A stretch of 64,000 bases of DNA, from NCBI GenBank assembly GCA_030789695.1, contig CM061138.1, positions 20,222,214 to 20,286,213 on the forward strand, given 5' to 3'. Below are positions 33,911 through 44,340 of this stretch, piece after piece (within the stretch, counting starts at the first letter, position 1; every line of letters begins with the position of its first letter). This DNA is from Scilla litardierei. Taxonomy: Eukaryota; Streptophyta; Magnoliopsida; Asparagales; Asparagaceae. A program made the translations under genes and the position numbers. The notes under the pieces were generated by a model that saw only the letters and a program-made list of their open reading frames with translations, did no database searches and was not told the origin of the DNA.

Positions 33911-34274
33911 GATTTCATTTCGGTTCTTCTTCCCACCGAAGAATTTTAATGGCAAAAGGAAAAAAAATTTCAGAGAAAAAAACTTTGTAAAAGGGATAAT
34001 TTTTTTTTCCTTCTTTTATTAGACTAAATTTTTTTACTTGTATATTAAAACAATGTAAAAATTATTTAGTCTAATTTTATCTACAGGATTATATGGTTTT
34101 ACCTCTAGATAAATGATCTAGGGAAGAACTAACGATGATCCGTAGAAATAAAAATCCAAGCTCCCGAACGCTTTGAGGATGCCGCAACGCTCCAACGAAC
34201 CGCCGCAGCAACGTTAGATTCCTTGCGCGTAGGGATGAATTTAGATGAAGATTTTTGCTCAAGAATGGAGAACA

Positions 34275-34287
34275 CGTGCTGATAACG
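34275..34287 (-). other. primer binding site of copia-1
   Basis: The minus strand reads CGTTATCAGCACG directly after the LTR. The same sequence follows the copia-2 LTR (51,610) and precedes the copia-3 LTR (51,203-51,215). It is not the usual TGGTATCAGAGC; TTATCAGCACG-type sites are found in some plant copia lineages. Confidence 0.7.
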
Positions 34288-34504
34288 TGTTGGATGATAA
34301 TGAACTCAAGAGAGAGATATATATTTTTTCATTGCTAAGAATGAGTAACCATAGCTAAGAGCCATGGTGCTCTATTTATTTATCTCATAGTGGGGAGGCC
34401 AAAAGCCTCTAGTAGACCAAGGGTCCCCATTACTCTAAGTAATGGGGGACCTAATGAATGAGTAATGAAGGAGGGGAGGCCAAAGGCCTCCCTCATTCAT
34501 AACA
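34288..34504 (-). repeat. 5' LTR of copia-1
   Basis: It matches the 3' LTR over 217 bases with about six or seven differences. It is flanked on the right by CAAAC. Confidence 0.93.
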
Positions 34505-34509
34505 CAAAC

Positions 34510-34858
34510 TTATTTATTGCTTTTGTCCAGACCAAAAACTGCATCCAAGATCAAACAAGCCTAGGGTTAATATCAAACATATTTTTTAAAAAAGTATAAC
34601 AATTCAAAAAATATTACTCGTAAATTGTTCTTGACTGCAGAAATAAAAGTGAGAGAACTGCGGAAAATGTGTTCCTCGAGATTTCACAAATTGAATTTTT
34701 AAATTGGAAATTGGAAATACGTTCTCAAGATTTTACAAAACATATTTATGTATATGGCTATAGTCTGCATGGATATACACTTAATTAAAATCCAATATGG
34801 TTTCGATCTCTTCAAATGGTGGTAACTTATTTTATTTTTTAGATTGCAATGATATATG
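34510..34858. other. unassigned flank
   Basis: AT-rich DNA continuing the gene-side flank beyond copia-1. I see no gene or repeat in it. Confidence 0.4.
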
Positions 34859-36404
34859 TATGTAGCGGCCTATATTTAGGACGTGTTTAAGTTCGTGCGT
34901 ACCGATATTTTATTTCAGTCATCTGACTGATTTTCATCTGTATGTTCTTTCTTCTATGCGTAGAACGCGAGCGTGTCTCTGTTTTTAAATTTGACCGTGT
35001 CGTGATTAATTAACTTTTAACCCTAATTAATTACTCCTAATTAAATTAAGGTATTAATTAACCTCTAACACTACAAATTGAATCCCACCGAAATATATCG
35101 GTGAGATCCAACATTTGCCTTCATTTCCATCCCCACCTCTAGCTTCTCTCATCAAGCTGCCCCCTTTCACTGCCCCCTTCACTGTTCTTAAAACAACAAC
35201 ATCAGCTTTCTCTTCTCCCTGCAAATTTTCCTCCCCTCTCTCTTATTAACCCAAACTCATCCAATATCTCAATACAAACCAAATTCACAAGCTCAAAGCC
35301 AAATTCAACCCAAATCCAAACCAAATCAATTCCGCCAACACAAATTGAAATCAACCCCCAAACCAATTCAAAAACCCAAAAGACAAATCAAACCCAAAAC
35401 CAATTGAAATCTGAAATGGAGAGGAGGGGAAATCCAAAAATTGAAATCCAAAAATCAATTTCAGATCAAATCAAACCCAACAAAAAGAATCATCCTCTCC
35501 CGCTGCCCCTCTCCTCCTCCAAGCCGTAGCTGCCCGGCTGCTTGCGTCGCTGTCGTACCCCCTGCCAGCCGCCGCCGACTGCAACGCGCGCCACCCCCGC
35601 AGGCCGCGCATCGGCTGCCCCGTCATCCCGGCCGCCCAGGCCGCAACCCCGCGCCGACCCTGACGCCGTGCCGCCTGACCGCCCTCCCTGCCGCCGCCGA
35701 CCCTGGCTGCGCCCCCTGCCGTGACCCGAGCTCATCCCTTGAGCTTCTCCCTACAAAAGAAAGAAAGAAAAGAAAGATTGAAAGAAAAGAAAGAAGAAGA
35801 GGAAGTTTACAGATAAGAGTAGGTAAGTTGGTGAGTTTTAATTAAGTTATTATATAATAATATTAGTTAATATAATATATAGGTTTGTTAGTTAACAGCA
35901 TGTTAGTATTAATGTTAGAAAAAAATAGGTTAGTTTAGTAATAATGTTAGTATAAAATATTGGTTATTGCATGATTAGCGAAGCAAGAGAACTTCCAAAG
36001 GTTAAAAAAACACAAGATGTGGTGTGAGTCCCTATGAATAGAGATTGCAGTGTGTACGCTTTAATACCATTTTATTTTTAAAGCTTGCTTTGCATGAAAA
36101 ATTCACGCTCCAAGTTAAAATATGTGATTGAACGGTGTGTACCATTGCTTTAGTATACTATGAGCCATGAAGTAATGGATAGCGAATTTAAGTCTATTTT
36201 ATAACCATTTGAGATACCTGACATTCATTTTTAAAAACCCACAAGTACCATCACTTGATGAGCTTGAAATTTTGATATTAGTGTGTGGTTAACTCTTTTG
36301 TCGTTGTAGTATAGTGGTGAATGATTTGAGATCTGATGAGGTGATCTAGGTGTATTTTTAATCGCTCTTTTTGCTAGAGACTAGCAAAACGCTAGTTGGG
36401 GGTG
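34859..36404 (+). repeat. probable gypsy LTR fragment
   Basis: It begins TGTAGCGGCCTATATTTAGG, similar to the TGTAACG starts of Tekay/Del-type LTRs. It runs through a CT-rich leader-like part (35,090-35,470), a GC-rich part (35,500-35,740) and AT-rich DNA before LTR A starts. There is no partner copy in the window and no clear right end. The 35441-35845 frame is low-complexity and not a gene. Confidence 0.35.
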
Positions 36405-38083
36405 TGATTTGGGTTCAATATTACGTATTTGACCCCCCATTTAGCCTTATTTTGTGCTCATGTGATGCTATATTGGTCTCTAGTACATACGTATTTTCTA
36501 CACATTTATTTATTAGAGAAAACACTCTATTTGAGCACAAAACAGCAATTAATGGACTATTTCTGCACTTTTTATATTTTTCCTAGCACCGTCTCGATCT
36601 CACGATTCCAACGAATATTTATTTGTATTTTTCTGAGATCTGTGCTAATTTCTGTGTATTTTTGAATGTAGATTATCATTTAATTGAAGAAATACGGTCA
36701 CTGGCCAATCGGGAGCCGACACGTGGCGATCATCCAGATTTTCCCGCCCGATCGAACGACACACGATTTTCCGCGCGGTGAATTTCAGCAGCCGTTGGAT
36801 TTTAATCCAATGGCCCACATCCTCGATCCAACGCAGCGAAGCGGCCTTCGTTTCGACCGTTGGATGATGATCCAACGGCCCAGCGTAAAGCGGATATCAG
36901 CGAAAAATGCGGGACACGTGGCATCTTGTGGGTTCTTGATCGACGATCGAACGGCTGCGAGCGAATACGAATTCGATTCAAATTCGTATTCGCGAGCGGC
37001 CACGCGGCAGCATCCCCGGCTTCCCACCAAAGAACGAACGGTCGAGATCGTTTCTTCGATTCGACGCGGATCAAGCAGCGGCGTCGACGTTGAGCGCTAC
37101 GTGGCGTCTCCAGACCATTGAGCATTCGATCCGACGGCCCGGGGCAACTCCGAATTCGATTCGAATTATTAAGCGGGCGCGTGTGCGAAACCCGTTAACC
37201 AAGGGCCACGTGGCGGAAATCTGGGCGATCCCGCCCAGATCCAACGGTCACTATTTGCGCCGGTGTGCGGGTTTGGTTTTTAATTGATAATGGGTTCGAA
37301 TTTGGACCCGTTAAGCCCAAAAACCCGCAATGCCTATTATTTAAGCGTATTCTATGGTTTTTGGGCGTATTATTGGCGTATTTTGGGACTTTTGGAGCGG
37401 CTACTGTGAGTATTTCTCCAGGGGAAAATTCTATAAATTTCCAGAGGCCTTTCTTAGTATTTCCAGAGAGTTTGAAGTCTAAAAGTGGAGTTTTGGTGAT
37501 ATTTCCTTTAACTCAAACCCCGTATTTTGGTGTTTTCTAGCGTATTTTGCTATAAACTTGATGTATTTTGCTATGGAAGTTGTTTATTTCTGCATTATGA
37601 GTAGCTAAATCTCTGTTGTGCATGATATGGAGTAGTTAGGGGATGTGATTCGTGTTATTTAGGTTGAATATTGTTGTTCTTTATCGTAAAAGTCGCTAAA
37701 ATTGTATGTTTTTGCTATTTAATCCTCTTTTCGTCTTCCAAAAGAAGCGAATACGTTGATGATCACCCCACAAGGGTGAGATTTGATCTCTCCAAAAGAG
37801 AGCTTCATACCATATTCGTAGAACTATAGTTTTAGCGACGTTTTTTTTTCATATCGTGCTTGAACCCCCAAAAGGGTATTTTCCGACGAATCGCTCCCAA
37901 AAGGAGGATTTGTTGAGTTAGATTTAATCAACCAAAATACACGAATCGCTGATCCTAACGAACCCATGTCATGTGCAAGTTTCTCATATATTTTCATACA
38001 CGACTCTTTCGTTGTTCGCTTTGATTACGTATTCACGACACACTTTCACACCATCATCATGTTTCTACAGATTTTACTACTGG
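36405..38083 (+). repeat. Tat/Athila-like LTR A (3'-truncated)
   Basis: It begins TGATTTGGGTTCAATATTAC and aligns with LTR B and the reverse complement of LTR C. It lacks the last ~100 bases: after 'cagatttt' a deletion removes the 'cttcccgtggattcgac' segment and it then meets LTR B. The middle (about 36,700-37,250) holds repeated ACGTGGC and CCAACGG motifs. Confidence 0.7.
36857..36878. promoter_or_regulatory. perfect dyad of MSA-like motif in LTR A
   Basis: CCGTTGGAT, four bases, ATCCAACGG: two 9-base arms in perfect inverted repeat. Each arm holds the AACGG core bound by plant MYB3R factors (MSA consensus YCYAACGGYYA). The same dyad occurs in LTR B at 38570-38591. Confidence 0.55.
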
Positions 38084-40191
38084 TGATTCGGGTTCAATAT
38101 TACATATTTAACCCCCCATTTAGCTTTATTTTCTACTCATGTGATGCTACATTGTTCTCTAATTCATACGTATTTTCTACGCATTTATTTATTATAGAAA
38201 ACACACTATTTGAGCACAAAACAGCATTTAACGATGCATTTCTGCACATTTTATATTTTTTCTAGCTTGGTCTCGATCTCACGATTCCAACGACTATTCA
38301 TTTGTATTTTTCTGAGATCTGTGCTAATTACTATGAATTTTTGAATGCAGAATACCATTTAAATGGAGAAATACGCACGAAATACGGCGTAAATACGAAA
38401 TACGGGACACGTGGCATCAATCCACGCAACCCCGCCCCCACATCCAACGGACAGCGTTCACCCGCTGCTTCAATACGATTGCGACGACGTGGGCGATTCT
38501 TCACCGTCAGATGGCGATCCGACGCTCAAAATTGGAACCGCAGAAGATTCGTAGAGCTCGCGATCATGACCGTTGGATTAATATCCAACGGTTGATTGTA
38601 TTTCGAATCGCGATCAAACGAAGCGCCAGCGCTGAGCCGCATCCTCGCCACGTGGCGAAATCTCGCACTCTCCCGCCTCCATCCAACGTCTTCCACCAAT
38701 CCAAAACGGCGAGCGATTTCGTTTCGATTAAGGGCGACGTGGCAACCATCAGACGAATCCCCGCAACATCGAACGGCTGTGCTTCAACCCGCATCGAACG
38801 ACAGCAATCGGGCGACGTGGCGAAGCAACGGCCACTCGATCTTCATCCAACGGCTGTTACCGACCCCGCTCGCGAGCTCGCAATCGGCATCTGATCAGGG
38901 CGACGTGGCTTTGTATCGACCGACGGATCGTGATCCAACGGTCTACTGCAACACAGACGCGAAGCGAAGCGCAGACGATTCTTGCGGAGACGTGGCCTTC
39001 TCTGAGCCGCTCGATCTTGATCCGACCGTCCATGTTCAATCCGAGCGGAGTTCGCAGATTGAAGCACATGCGAGTTCGAAAACTCAAACCCGTTAAGACG
39101 CCACGTGTCGCCACGACATCAGATCCCGCATTGATCGTGCGGCTGTGGTTAACGCCGGCAATTCAAGCGAGTTTAAAGCGAATTCGGGTGCGGTTTGGAA
39201 CCCATTAAGCACAGTAAACCCGCAAGCCTATTATATAAGCGTATTCTTGGGTTTTTGGGCGTACACAAGCAGGTTGGGGCGTATTTTGAGCGTATTGGAG
39301 GCTCTAGAAGCCGTATTTCGCCTCTGAAAAATTCTGTAAAATTCCAGAGGCTATTTTATTATTTCAAAAGAGTTTTGATGTCTTTTCAAGGATATTTGGT
39401 GATGAATTCTTGACTTAAACCTCGTATTTGATGCTTTTCTACCATATTTTTGCTATAATCTTGATGTATTTTGCTATGAAAGTTGTTTATTATTGCATGA
39501 TGAGTAGCTAAATCTTATTTGTGCATGGTATGTCGTAGTTAGGGGCTATGATGTGTGTTAGTTTGGTTGTATTCCATGTGCTAAATCGTTAAACATCGTT
39601 AAAGTTGTGATCTTTGTTCTTAGATCGCCTTTTTCATCTTCCAAAAGAAGTGATTAAGTTGATGATCGCCCCAAAAGGGTGAGCTTTGATCTCCCCAAAA
39701 GGGAGTTTCATACCGTAGTTTTGATCTCTCCAAAAGAGAGTTTCATATCGTATTATAACTTTAGCGACGATCTTTTTGAATATTGTGTTTGAACCCCCAA
39801 AAGGGCATCTTCCGATGAGTTGCTCCCAAAAGGAGAATTCATTGAGTTATATTGGGTATTTTCCGGTGAATTGCTCCCAAAATGAGAATTCATTGCGTTA
39901 TACCTATCAACCAAATTAATACGAATCGTTGATCCTAACGAACCCATACCATGTGCATACTTTTTATAGATATTTTCAGACACGATTTTCTATGTTTATA
40001 TTGTTCACGTGTTCACATCACCATCACCGTCACCATTGTTGAAGTGGTTAGTTTCTTTTCGTAGGATTTATATTTGATTTGAATTGTGGTTACAACAGAT
40101 TTCTTCCCGTGGATTCGACATCTGGACTCCCAGATTTTACTACTTGTATGGACTCTTGCGCTTGAGAGAGAGCACCTTTTCGGTCCCACCA
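38084..40191 (+). repeat. Tat/Athila-like LTR B
   Basis: It begins TGATTCGGGTTCAATATT and ends GGTCCCACCA, 2,108 bp. Near its end is 'cccgtggattcgacatctgg' followed by 'cttgcgcttgagagagagca', a conserved signature I associate with Tat/Athila/Ogre-type LTR ends. The bases after it, AGTTTTT, are what normally leads into their PBS, but the sequence then diverges, so the internal region is lost. A 12-base direct repeat TTTTACTACTGG lies on both sides (38072-38083 and 40195-40206). Confidence 0.75.
38400..39110 (+). promoter_or_regulatory. periodic G-box / MSA-like array in LTR B
   Basis: ACGTGGC occurs at 38650, 38737, 38815, 38903 and 38990 (spacing 87, 78, 88, 87), with further variants near 38410 and 39102. 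Each is followed about 30-35 bases later by ATCCAACGG or a close variant (near 38684, 38769, 38845, 38933, 39020). ACGTGGC is the ABRE/G-box core; CCAACGG matches the MSA element. LTRs A and C carry similar sets. Confidence 0.6.
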
Positions 40192-40217
40192 AGTTTTTAC
40201 TACTGGTTCGAGCAGAA

Positions 40218-41292
40218 TAGCTCGTCGGAAGGCGGAGGAGCACGGAGGGGGTCGAGCAGAATAGGGCGGCCGGGTTCGCCTGCGGTTTGGTTGTTTCGAA
40301 TGGAACGAAGGGAGCGGGCTTGGTTTTTATGCAGGTGACGGGCTGAGGGGGTTTCTCGGGGTGACGGTGGCGTTAGTGGGGTTGAAGAGGAGGTATGGGG
40401 GGAGAGAGAGAGTGGAAGAGATCTCTGTGTGTATGTGGGGGTGAAGCAATTGGAGAAGAGAACTAAGGGGATGGTGCTTGCGTGCGTAACCTTGGGGGGA
40501 AGAGGTTAAGAGAGGGGGTTTTGCATGAGTATGGGGGATTAGGGTTTAAATACTAGTTAGTAATTAGTTTAGGGATAAAATTAGTCAATGATATTAATTA
40601 GGGGTAATTAATATTTAGTCAAATAATAATGAGGGTAGGTTATCCTTTAGACCAAGTGTGGATGCATGCACCACGTTTAAACGTGGGGGTTAGGTGAGGC
40701 AGGTAATTAGCTTAGGGTAATTAGTAATTAAGTAAAAAGGTTAAAACGTAATTAGTAGATAATGTCGAAAATACAAAATTACGATTTTGCCCCTACTAGT
40801 AAACGTGTCCGAAAAATTACGAAAACATACCCACGGGATCGTATCGTAGCGAGGATCGTGAATACGAAGTCTGTTTTAGGGTTTGAGCTACAGAAATACT
40901 AGTTTTAGGCCAAAACGTTTAGGAAGCAGGTTCGCGTGTTCTCTACTGATTTGTCGTCAGAAAATTACGAAATTAATGTAGAAAGCTCTAAATGTTCATA
41001 GAAGGATACTGTAAAAGTTTGAAAATGTTTTGAAGTTGTTTGAATAGAAAATAAATTCATTAAGTCAAAACGGTAATAACTGAAAATGAATTTTTATCTG
41101 AATTGCTTTGAGTATTTGATGAAACTCGAACTTACTAAAATACTTCATGACTAGTCTGATATCTCAAAATATTTTTATAAGAAATTTTGAAATCACTTAA
41201 AACTTCCGACGAACCATTATAAATTAGTTTCAAAGAGATTAAGAATAGGTTAAATATGTGAATAGTTGCATCGAAAAATACGGACCGTTACA
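40218..41292 (-). repeat. left LTR of a Tekay/Del-like element (truncated)
   Basis: It matches 45,343-45,791 plus 48,750-49,372, including 'gctcgtcggaaggcggagga', 'gtgacggtggcgttagtggg' and 'gttcatagaaggatactgta'. It ends CCGTTACA at 41292; on the minus strand it starts TGTAACGG, as chromovirus LTRs do. Left of 40218 the match stops and LTR B debris begins, so about the first part of this LTR is missing. Confidence 0.8.
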
Positions 41293-41330
41293 TTCTACCC
41301 TCCTTAAAATAATTCCGTCCTCGGAATTTA
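41293..41330 (-). other. polypurine tract of the Tekay/Del-like element
   Basis: The minus strand reads CGAGGACGGAATTATTTTAAGGAGGGTAGAA before the LTR start TGTAACG. The 'GAGGACGGAATT..AAGGAGGG' pattern is typical of the pol end and PPT of Del/Tekay chromoviruses, which gives both family and orientation. Confidence 0.75.
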
Positions 41331-41825
41331 AAAGATCTTTCTAAAACAAATAATTGAAATTATGAAGAAGCTCAAGCAAATAAATGATAGGAAAGATAGT
41401 AACCAAGTAAATTAGGTTGTAAATAACATGAAATATAATGTGATATTATAGCATCAAGAAAACAAGAGATATTATATATGAATATTTACTATTGATATTA
41501 CTATAGCTTCCGTAACTAGTCAAAATAGGCTCAGATAGAAGAAGGAAGATGAGTCCAAGAAAAGATGACAAAGTAGCGGCATTAGCTTACACGTCTCGGT
41601 TTGATTCGTCTCAAATTCTCTAGCACCATCCTCCAATACTTCTGAGCTTCCTTCAATTCGCTTCCATTGTCGAATTTCGAACTTCTGGTGATTGAAAATC
41701 GAATGTTACCCTCCTTAAAATAGACGTAGCTAGAGTTCAAGCGACTAAAAGTAGAAAGGTTCTAAGAAGGTCAATCGAAAGGTCATCAAGATAAATGAAG
41801 GTTGATAGTAAAGAAGATCGATGGC

Positions 41826-41995
41826 GTTACATAATCATAATTCACGTCCTTGCGGTCCAGCGGAACGCGGCCAGGGAAGTGACTAAGCCAGGATCACTTA
41901 CCCCTAGTTTAGCAAGGGTGATCCAACAAACTTAGCCAAGCACATTGACCGGATCATGGTCCATTGAAGGAAGCTTATCATTTTTATGCGTGCCA
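41826..41995. repeat. conserved non-coding block, copy 2
   Basis: It has 'cttgcggtccagcggaacgc', 'ggccagggaagtgactaagc', 'caagcacattgaccggatca' and 'tccattgaaggaagctt'. It is closer to LARD-2's copy than to LARD-1's, yet lies in a gypsy-type element about 0.55 kb from the PPT. The LARD copies lie about 1.0-1.3 kb from their PBS. Confidence 0.85.
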
Positions 41996-42328
41996 TCATC
42001 AACTGAAGGAAGGGTGATGATGAAGTGGGTAGATAGTTCAACCTATGGAAAATCACTGTAATGCTATCAAAATAGGTTACTAGGTAGGGTATAAACAAGA
42101 ATGGAACACGAGTTCCTAAGCAAGTGTTAAGAGTTCAAAGGAAGCGATGAGGATCAATGAAGACCTAATGAAGATGGTAATAAGGACGCTTCACCCGTAT
42201 ATCCAATACAGGTGAACACTCGAGACATCTCGTACTCGAGGTTAATTTGAGTATTTTATATTGTACATCCTGATATTGCTATATTGTTCACGAGGTAGTT
42301 AGCGCGGACCTGCTTGGGCCACGAAAAC

Positions 42329-42360
42329 TGTAACGACCTGATTCCCGGGCCCGTTACTTT
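42329..42360 (+). other. possible start of a plus-oriented gypsy LTR
   Basis: TGTAACGACCTGATTCCCGG resembles chromovirus LTR starts (compare TGTAACGCCCCG at 45792). No matching end or target duplication was found, so only the edge is noted. Confidence 0.35.
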
Positions 42361-43820
42361 TTGGTATTTGCGCAGGTCCTGCAGTTAACCAGTGAAAACA
42401 AAATAGCCACGATGCAGAGATGTACAAAAATACCCAAATAGTGTCCCATTATTACATCCGTATTGTACAAAAATGGTCCATCAATCGTACATGAAGGAAA
42501 GTAAATACAACTGGAAACAACTCTGAAGCTGCAGACTCATGGTCAAATTCTGGCGCTATTAACTCTAGAGTATCTGCCTCCATATGTACGTCGTCTGCGG
42601 TGCCACAGAGATGGAACCGTAGGTAAGTCACAACAATTCTAGCAATAGAAACAAAGTAGTGCAAAAGTATGGAACAAGCTATAGTAAACAAAGGATGATC
42701 AGATAGGTACAAAAGTAAAGTATGAGCTGACAGATATGTAAGAGTGATAAGTAAAGTACTGGTAACTTCTCAGATGTGGTAAGTGATGCATAAAGTAAAG
42801 ATGATTGTACAAGTGCAAAAGTAACGACTGTGGCGTGACATGTGGTAGTAACAATATTTTGACCAATGGGATGGCAATAGTAAGACAACCAGGTTAACAA
42901 TGTTTTGACCAATCGGTAATGGGATGACAATAGGTAGACCTAGTAATACGTAAGAAAAGATGAACGTCGCTTGACTATCTAATAGTGTAGGGTGGCCTAA
43001 TAATAAGAAGTCTAGTTTAACTCCCAAATCAACCGGCAGTCAGGGCTTGAAGGCACAGGTCACTTCAAAGACCGCATGAACAAGTCCATTGGTTGACCAA
43101 CCCCCTTTCCATTCCTTTCTAGACACTGATTCAGTCATAATTCAAGACCGCTCATTATTAAACCGTTCTATCACGTTCGAGTAGTTTCGACTTAGTCCGT
43201 AGAATAGTAGTAGTCGTGACTGAAGCAATGGTATCAATCAGTTATCATTTAGTGCAACATCAATCAAACTAGTGCATCAGTCTTAAATGCTGCAAGGGCA
43301 CAATAGTGTGCTCCGTAAATGTGCTCCGTAAATGCCCGAAGTCCCAATAGTGTTCTCAGTAAATGTGCTTCGTAAATGCCCGAAGGCCCAATAGTGTGTT
43401 CCGACAATACAAACAACCATGAGTACAATACAACAATCAAACTAGTGCATCAGCCTTGTCTCGAGTGTACGATATGCAACCAGAAGTGCACCCATTCCAC
43501 GGAGCAACTCGTGGAATATCTACATACCATTCCTGCAGGGTGATGGTACAGCTTAACTAATAAGGGTGGACCTTGTCACCCCCGCACACCTCGTAGCTCA
43601 AGACTACCCCATAACCCGTGTCGTATCACATTTCACGTTTACAATCGTATCCGTATCTGTGTCCGTATCCATGTACATATCCGTATCTGTATGGCCTCAT
43701 AGGCCCATCATTTCGTATATCCAACAATGTGTACAACAATACATCCATCAATGAGTACAACAATTTCATGTGGTATCTACTTGCTGAAAAGTCAAGGCAG
43801 AAGTCTCAACAGAGAATATC

Positions 43821-44098
43821 AGTCCTGAGCAATGCTTTGAAGTCCAACAACTATGATATTTAATTCCATAAAAGTGCAATATCTCAATCTAGTCCTGAGC
43901 AATGATTTGAAGTCCAACAACTATGATTTCAAATTTCATAAAAGTTTACTATCTCAATTTAGTCCGAGCAATGCTTTGAAGTCCAACAACTATGATATCA
44001 AATTTCATAAAAGTTTACTATCTCAATTTAGTCCGAGCAATGATTTGAAGTCCAACAACTATGATATCAAATTTCATGAAAGTGTACTATCTCAATTT
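43821..44098. repeat. 70-bp tandem repeat, four units
   Basis: Units start at 43821, 43891, 43961 and 44030 (70, 70, 69, 69 bases), each beginning 'agtcc(t)gagcaatg' and containing 'gaagtccaacaactatgat'. Units 2-4 are very similar and unit 1 has drifted. The frames across it are a by-product. Confidence 0.95.
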
Positions 44099-44340
44099 AA
44101 TCCTTTGGTCACTCCACTATTGATAGTTCGCTAGTTAATTAGGTCTCTAGTCATTGGTTCAAGTCAATAGCTTTTCTGAGACTAGATGTCATGTCCTAAG
44201 TCCGTACAAGTACACTATCCAGATTTCTAATGATAGAATTAGAGTGACTTACACTTTTAGAGATTGCCGTGGTAAGACGAGATTGGAGCTGGAGCTTTTT
44301 AAAGATGCTGGTGCACAAGAATTGGTACCTGCAAATACAA

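Larger units (their letters stand above)
32518..34273 (-). other. long 5' leader of copia-1
   Basis: This stretch of about 1.75 kb between PBS and gag has no credible gene. It holds, from the 5' side, six GC-rich CTGCAG hairpin units (33,340-33,910), a conserved stem-loop (32,986-33,008), a TATA-like box (32,743-32,754) and AT-rich DNA. Long Pro/Arg/Gly-rich frames on both strands over the GC part are compositional. Confidence 0.7.
27472..34504 (-). mobile_element. copia-1, nearly complete Ty1/copia element
   Basis: This 7.03-kb element has 217-bp LTRs and the perfect duplication CAAAC (27467-27471 and 34505-34509). On the minus strand the order is 5' LTR, PBS, a 1.75-kb leader, gag ORF, spacer, protease/integrase ORF, RT/RNase H ORF, polypurine tract, 3' LTR. 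The LTRs differ at about six or seven sites (about 3%), so the insertion is fairly recent. One frameshift splits pol. Confidence 0.93.
41331..44340. mobile_element. non-coding interior of the Tekay/Del-like element
   Basis: No gag or pol frame is recognisable, so this is LARD-like. It holds conserved block copy 2 (41,826-41,995), a second TGTAACGACC start at 42329 that may be the edge of a further plus-oriented gypsy LTR, short repeats 'tgctccgtaaatg..cccgaag' (43,310-43,400), and a 70-bp tandem array (43,821-44,098). I could not place a PBS or the inner edge of the right LTR. Confidence 0.5.

Noticed and set aside
33190..34022. Long frames on both strands over the C-run array (up to about 250 codons)
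   Set aside because: They are made of Pro/Gly/Arg/Ala repeats from GC-rich hairpin units in a retrotransposon leader, open in several frames at once.
35441..35845. 134-codon frame as a possible gene
   Set aside because: Pro/Arg/Ala-rich, ends in a Lys/Arg simple repeat, and lies in LTR-like sequence without domain support.
43821..44098. CRISPR-like array
   Set aside because: Units are head-to-tail with no unique spacers, inside a plant retrotransposon.
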